NCBI GenBank assembly: GCA_965197865.1
Contig: CBDANZ010000003.1
Coordinates: 310,001-374,000 of the forward strand
Direction: 5' to 3'
DNA: 64,000 bases
Source of the DNA: CBDANZ01 sp965197865
GTDB taxonomy: Bacteria; Acidobacteriota; Vicinamibacteria; Vicinamibacterales; CAVVIG01
The notes below the pieces were generated by a model. The model was not told the DNA's origin. It searched no databases and saw only the letters and a list, made by a program, of their open reading frames with translations. A program made the position numbers and the translations under genes. Below, one piece after another: positions 60,607-64,000 of this stretch. Position 1 is the first letter of the stretch, and the number at the start of each line of letters is the position of its first letter.

Positions 60607-61074
60607 CTAGTAGTTGCACATCACTGAGAGCCAAGCGTTTGTCTTTGGCGCCAGCAGTCGTCGAGGCCGGGTCGTGTTGAGTGTGAGTTCGCCGTAGAAG
60701 TGTCCATCCTCATCGACCACCACAGGTGGATGGCTCGCAGTCGTATTGCACGCGCTGTATGGCGATACGACGCTCCCAAACAGACTGACCTTGTTGCGGA
60801 TGCTGGTAGGTGAGACTTCGCTGCCAAATCGACTCCCAGCACTGAAGACCGAGTCGGAGCAGTACTCACAAGAAAGACGGCCAAGAAAAGTGTCGTTGTT
60901 CTCGCCGCCGACAAGCAAGAGCTGAAGGGAGATACTCTTTAGCTCCCCCGCCGCACGTATTTGACTTAGGCCCATTAGCGCGCCCCTCCCGAAATCAGCT
61001 TGAGCGCGAAGGGGTGCGGACGACAGGCCGAGGACCACCACAAGGACTAACAAGGACCGCTTTGTTACTGCCAC
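60607..61074 (-). CDS. Secreted hypothetical protein
   Basis: From the GTG at 61074 the protein has 155 residues, with a signal peptide (SLLVLVVVLGLSSAPLRAQA). The mature part has several Cys (LSCEYCSDSVFSAGSRFGSE, SACNTT, MCNY) that could form disulfides, and a stretch VVVDEDGHFYGELTLNTTRP like a beta-hairpin. The family is not recognised. An upstream TTG at 61107 would add 11 residues. It ends 47 bp before the pirin start codon. Confidence 0.6.
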   Translation of the reverse strand: MAVTKRSLLVLVVVLGLSSAPLRAQADFGRGALMGLSQIRAAGELKSISLQLLLVGGENNDTFLGRLSCEYCSDSVFSAGSRFGSEVSPTSIRNKVSLFGSVVSPYSACNTTASHPPVVVDEDGHFYGELTLNTTRPRRLLAPKTNAWLSVMCNY

Positions 61075-61241
61075 GCGTTGTCTCCCCCGTCCATCGGCAA
61101 TATTCAAGCGACCTCAGCAATAAGTCAAACCAGTAGAAACGTCAGCGGATCTCGTCTTCTTGCCGCGAGGCCAGCGCTGCTTATGTGTCCTTGATGTTCG
61201 ATTCCTGACGGCCGCATACTGAATACATCCGGCAGGCTTAG

Positions 61242-62722
61242 CAGTCTGTGTTTAAACCCTGCGATTCACGCGGCGACGGGTAGCAGCTCAAAACAATGAC
61301 GCGGCGACGACCCCGGCGATCGATCAACGAATCTTGGTTCATGGTTCCCCCAGAGAGCGCCGAGGCGCGCCCATACGGCGATGAAGACAGCCAAGACGCC
61401 TGCGGCGCGGCCCTGCAAGCGCCGTGGCGTGCCGATGCCGAGGCACTGGCGCATCGCGAGCCCCAAGTTGAAGCCGCCGCCATGAATCAGTAGACGCTTC
61501 AAGATGTTGTCGTGTCCCCGCAAGTGCGTGCGTCGCATCCCGCCGGTCTCATAGAGGTGGGCAAACGATCGCTCGGCGAGTTCCGCCCGTCGCCGCCGCA
61601 AGCGTCGCCCGCGGGCGCCCCGGAGACGGCGGCGATTCCCATGGACGGGCGCGTACGCATCCGGCGCGTCGGACCAATCGCGCCGGCCACGGTCGGGTTC
61701 CGAAATGTACGACCGCAGGCCCACCGCAGCCAGGTCTACCATCGTCTCGTTGCTGTGATAGCCCTTGTCCGCGACGATGTCCTCCAACCTCCCGCGCGCG
61801 TCGGTCGTCGCGTGCGCGGCTTCCACCTGTTCGGCCGCCGTGATCGCCGCCGTGACAAGCGTCCTCGTGTCGCCCTGATCGGCGCCCTGCACCGTCACCG
61901 CGACCAACGCGCCGCTCTCCAGATCGATCGCATGCTCGGCTTTGTGCGCCAAGTGCGTCTGGCCGTCTTTCATTTTCGCGACCTTCGCATCAGGATCGCT
62001 GGGGCTGGTCCACTCGCTGTTCGAGGTTTTCTTCTTCCGCGTGCGATCAAACCGCGCCAAGACTTCGCGCGTCGGCGTCTTGATCCCCGAGGCGGCGGCG
62101 AGGCGGGTCAGATACGCCTGGTAGGCTTCCCCCGTGTCCCGGCGCACGATACTCCGCATGGCGGCGTTGGCCTCCAACGTCGTCGCGTCGATCGCGATCG
62201 TCCGGCCCTTCAACAGGCCGGCGGCCGCCAGGCGCTGCTGGACCCACGTGAACACCGCCCGGTGCGTCTCCACATCGATCACGCGGCGGGTGCGCGAAAT
62301 CGTCGAGTGATCCGGGGCCGCCTCCTCCAGCCCGAGTCGCAGGAAGCTCCGCACCGCCAGCGAGTCCGCCGCACGCCATGCGATGCCGCGCTCCGAATCG
62401 ATGCCTTCGAAGTACCCAACCAGCAACAAGCGGAAGTAGCGACCGGGCGCCAGACTCGGGCGGCCCAACACCGGCGCGTAGAAGGATCGACAGGCGTCTT
62501 CCACGAAGGTGTCGAAGCCGTCGGCATCCAGCAACGCATTCAAGCGCGTGTAGAACGGATGCCCAGGCGAGACCGGCAGATCCGACGCGGCAATCCACAA
62601 CGGAGGTTGTTCGGGGTCGCGGGTGCCCATGGCCATGCGCCACAGTGTAAGGAGCGGGATCGATCCTGTCGATCCCCTCGCCAATAACAAGGGGCTGCTC
62701 GATCGACTTTCACCACGGGCTG
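61242..62722 (-). mobile_element. IS5-superfamily insertion sequence, copy B, flanked by TTAG
   Basis: This 1,481-bp element matches copy A at 33061-34541 with only a few substitutions, one of which changes Thr to Ala in the transposase (LVTTAITA to LVTAAITA). It is flanked by TTAG at 61238-61241 and 62723-62726. With CTAG at copy A and both MITEs, the target consensus is YTAG. Confidence 0.93.
61266..62636 (-). CDS. IS5/IS1182-type DDE transposase, copy B
   Basis: The 456-residue transposase from the ATG at 62636 has the same domains and catalytic acids as copy A (IAIDATTLE, DIVADKGYHSNE, LYETGGMRR). An open frame continues upstream through the element's end to 62993, but this is chance, since the element boundary lies at 62722. 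It is intact and expected to act on its own ends and on the related MITEs. Confidence 0.93.
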   Translation of the reverse strand: MAMGTRDPEQPPLWIAASDLPVSPGHPFYTRLNALLDADGFDTFVEDACRSFYAPVLGRPSLAPGRYFRLLLVGYFEGIDSERGIAWRAADSLAVRSFLRLGLEEAAPDHSTISRTRRVIDVETHRAVFTWVQQRLAAAGLLKGRTIAIDATTLEANAAMRSIVRRDTGEAYQAYLTRLAAASGIKTPTREVLARFDRTRKKKTSNSEWTSPSDPDAKVAKMKDGQTHLAHKAEHAIDLESGALVAVTVQGADQGDTRTLVTAAITAAEQVEAAHATTDARGRLEDIVADKGYHSNETMVDLAAVGLRSYISEPDRGRRDWSDAPDAYAPVHGNRRRLRGARGRRLRRRRAELAERSFAHLYETGGMRRTHLRGHDNILKRLLIHGGGFNLGLAMRQCLGIGTPRRLQGRAAGVLAVFIAVWARLGALWGNHEPRFVDRSPGSSPRHCFELLPVAA

Positions 62723-62802
62723 TTAGGGGTGCGCACCCGAACGGCCGTCGCTTCTCCCGGCGGCCTGCCTGGCAGATGCCTCTGAGGGAGCCTGCATGGG
62801 AT

Positions 62803-63495
62803 ATGGCAATGCCCGTCCTTGATCGCCTCGTCTGCGTTGACTGCAGCGGTGAACTTCCTAGACAACCTAAATCACATCGATCAGTGGCACTCTGCGCTGA
62901 CTGCAGGCGTAGACGGCAGGAGGCTGAACGAGCAGAGCGGGGTCGAGAACGATTGAAGCCTCTAATCGACCGCGAAATCACGTCGCTGCTCATGGGCGCG
63001 ACGCTGAAACGCGCTAGGCACGAGGACGACCTAAGGCGCGCCGCTGAGTCCGATCACATTGTGGCCTCATCGAAGAGGCGGTCCAAGCATCGAATAAAGG
63101 AACTAGAAAGCGTGGTCACGCGGATCAAGAGAGTCAATTCGGGCATCATCCCTGCACCGACCACCGAGCCGGTTTGGAGGCTGGAGCGTTTACGCAAGGA
63201 CTATGAGCACGCCAGAGGCCAAAGCGGCCGCAGGGCGGACGAATGGGGAGCACAAACGCGAAAAGCAGTAGCGCGAATCGTCCAGCAAGTCGAAGGGGTA
63301 TTTAAGGCCGCGAGCGGTAGCGTAGAGACCGACTGGTGGAGTGATCGTGCTGCTCGAAAAGAAAGTGCCGCCTACTACGTCGGCCTGCTGTGTGTGCGAG
63401 CAGGACTCTTGCCGCCTCGCTTGCCGACCCAAAGGCGGCTTGCTGACCAGATCCGGAAACGGCTTCACCGGGGCGGTCTTAAGCGCAGGGCCTGA
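62803..63495 (+). CDS. Zinc-finger-like basic protein of unknown function
   Basis: From the ATG at 62803 the protein has about 230 residues. Near the start it has LVCVDCSGELP and, 17 residues on, LCADCRRRRQEAERAERGRE, a CxxC...CxxC pair suited to one zinc ion, then a highly charged helical region (ERLKPLIDREITSLLMGATL, SSKRRSKHRIKELESVVTRI). The C-terminal part (WWSDRAARKESAAYYVGLLC ... QRRLADQIRKRLHRGG) ends in a basic helix. It looks like a nucleic-acid-binding protein. The frame runs upstream into IS copy B, so the native start may be lost. Confidence 0.55.
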   Translation: MAMPVLDRLVCVDCSGELPRQPKSHRSVALCADCRRRRQEAERAERGRERLKPLIDREITSLLMGATLKRARHEDDLRRAAESDHIVASSKRRSKHRIKELESVVTRIKRVNSGIIPAPTTEPVWRLERLRKDYEHARGQSGRRADEWGAQTRKAVARIVQQVEGVFKAASGSVETDWWSDRAARKESAAYYVGLLCVRAGLLPPRLPTQRRLADQIRKRLHRGGLKRRA

Positions 63496-63862
63496 AGGCT
63501 AAGCGGCCCGCCCCACCCATCTATCCCGCCACTTGCAAGTCTCTCACTTACAGCCGATCTCGCTGGACGCTTCCGCTCCCAATCTGGCCCTCGTTTCGTC
63601 CAACGAGTGAGCGAGCATTCTTCGTCTTATTCGACGATTAGGTCATGAGAAGGAGAGAGCCCCTGCTATCACGACGGTTCATCGAAGTTGGTCAGCGGTG
63701 CCGAACTCCCGAAGCCCGGTGACGCGCGCGTATTGGCCGTTGCGCAGGTGCTCGGACTGAAACCAGAGGAGTGTTTTGAGGCCGGGGCACACAGCAGGGC
63801 TGAAACCGACAACGGCGGGCCCCGCTGGAACGGAACCGGCCGTCAAGTGTGACAACGACCCT
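63496..63862 (+). other. Stretch with a possible HTH remnant
   Basis: No intact gene is supported. One plus-strand frame (about 63651-63852) encodes LVSGAELPKPGDARVLAVAQ and VLGLKPEECFEAG, similar to the second half of an XRE-type helix-turn-helix, but it follows a TGA and has no start codon. It may be a truncated regulator. Confidence 0.3.
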
Positions 63863-64000
63863 ATGAACATGAATACACCAACATCCATCATCTTTGCTCC
63901 GCCTCCCACTCCTGGTATCTCAGACGAGTGGGCTGCCATTGAACGAGTTCTGGCCGAGCACTTTTACGAGCCTGACCTGCAGGCAGCACGTCTCGTGTTC
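63863..64000 (+). CDS. Start of an unknown protein, cut by the window end
   Basis: An ATG at 63863 (or 63869) opens a frame that runs off the window: TPTSIIFAPPPTPGISDEWA then AIERVLAEHFYEPDLQAARLVF. The helix AAIERVLAEHFYEPDLQAARL looks like a genuine protein start. No ribosome-binding site stands out. Forty-six residues are too few for assignment. Confidence 0.45.
   Translation, partial: MNMNTPTSIIFAPPPTPGISDEWAAIERVLAEHFYEPDLQAARLVF

Overview
The window is high-GC DNA from a Gram-negative bacterium: it carries a full set of genes for lipid A, Kdo and core-heptose assembly. Several families common in Acidobacteriota (Vicinamibacteria-like) are present: a CBM9/DUF5916 outer-membrane protein, haem c proteins with a PHM-like copper region, dipeptidyl-peptidase IV, and N-terminal pieces of Ser/Thr kinases beginning with an LGPYE..AQIG..GM.EV signature. 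The phylum is an inference from gene content only; no rRNA lies in the window.

Region 1 (1-13.3 kb) is ordinary, intact core genome. A leftward operon waaF-gmhB-rfaE1-rfaE2-waaC makes and adds core heptose. A rightward pair encodes a family 2 glycosyltransferase and NAD synthetase. A leftward operon waaA-lpxK-lpxL-like finishes Kdo/lipid A. A rightward gap-pgk-tpiA-secG operon follows. Many of these genes overlap by 1-4 bases.

Region 2 (13.4-24.5 kb) is a turnover zone that starts at tRNA-Leu(GAG). A copy of the tRNA 5' half with a changed anticodon lies 1.2 kb upstream, and decayed genes (truncated globin, MOSC, ArsM-like methyltransferase) sit between the two. Two integrase remnants, an intact esterase, a 1,039-codon outer-membrane protein gene broken by one amber codon, IS remnants, an intact IS256-family element, an intact cytochrome/PHM-like gene, a 158-bp MITE and an HsdR remnant follow.

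Region 3 (24.5-32.7 kb) is largely intact: a thioredoxin/glutaredoxin-like pair, MBL hydrolase, lipoprotein, M48 peptidase, a K+ channel with RCK domains and an AGCS symporter.

Region 4 (33-64 kb) mixes intact genes with relics. Intact genes are an MltD-like transglycosylase, nhaA, a fused otsA-otsB, a matrixin-like protease, yggT, DPP IV, a trypsin-like protease, an esterase and an almost complete pirin. Relics are pieces of malQ, treS, treZ, mscS, an antiporter, a radical SAM gene, DUF547, kinases, Sel1, GT2 and HD-GYP genes. Mobile elements are a second IS256 copy that matches the first throughout the stretches compared, two near-identical IS5-superfamily copies, a second MITE and an IS110/IS1111-type element.

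The strongest discovery signal is the mobile-element system. An IS5-superfamily element targeting YTAG and a 158-bp MITE share one terminal inverted repeat. One MITE copy split a DUF547 gene, and an IS110/IS1111-type transposon then landed inside the MITE's own terminal repeat. Removing 1,531 bp restores the DUF547 reading frame exactly. The non-coding flank of the IS110 element has two short matches to the sequence it entered, which makes it a candidate bridge-RNA locus.
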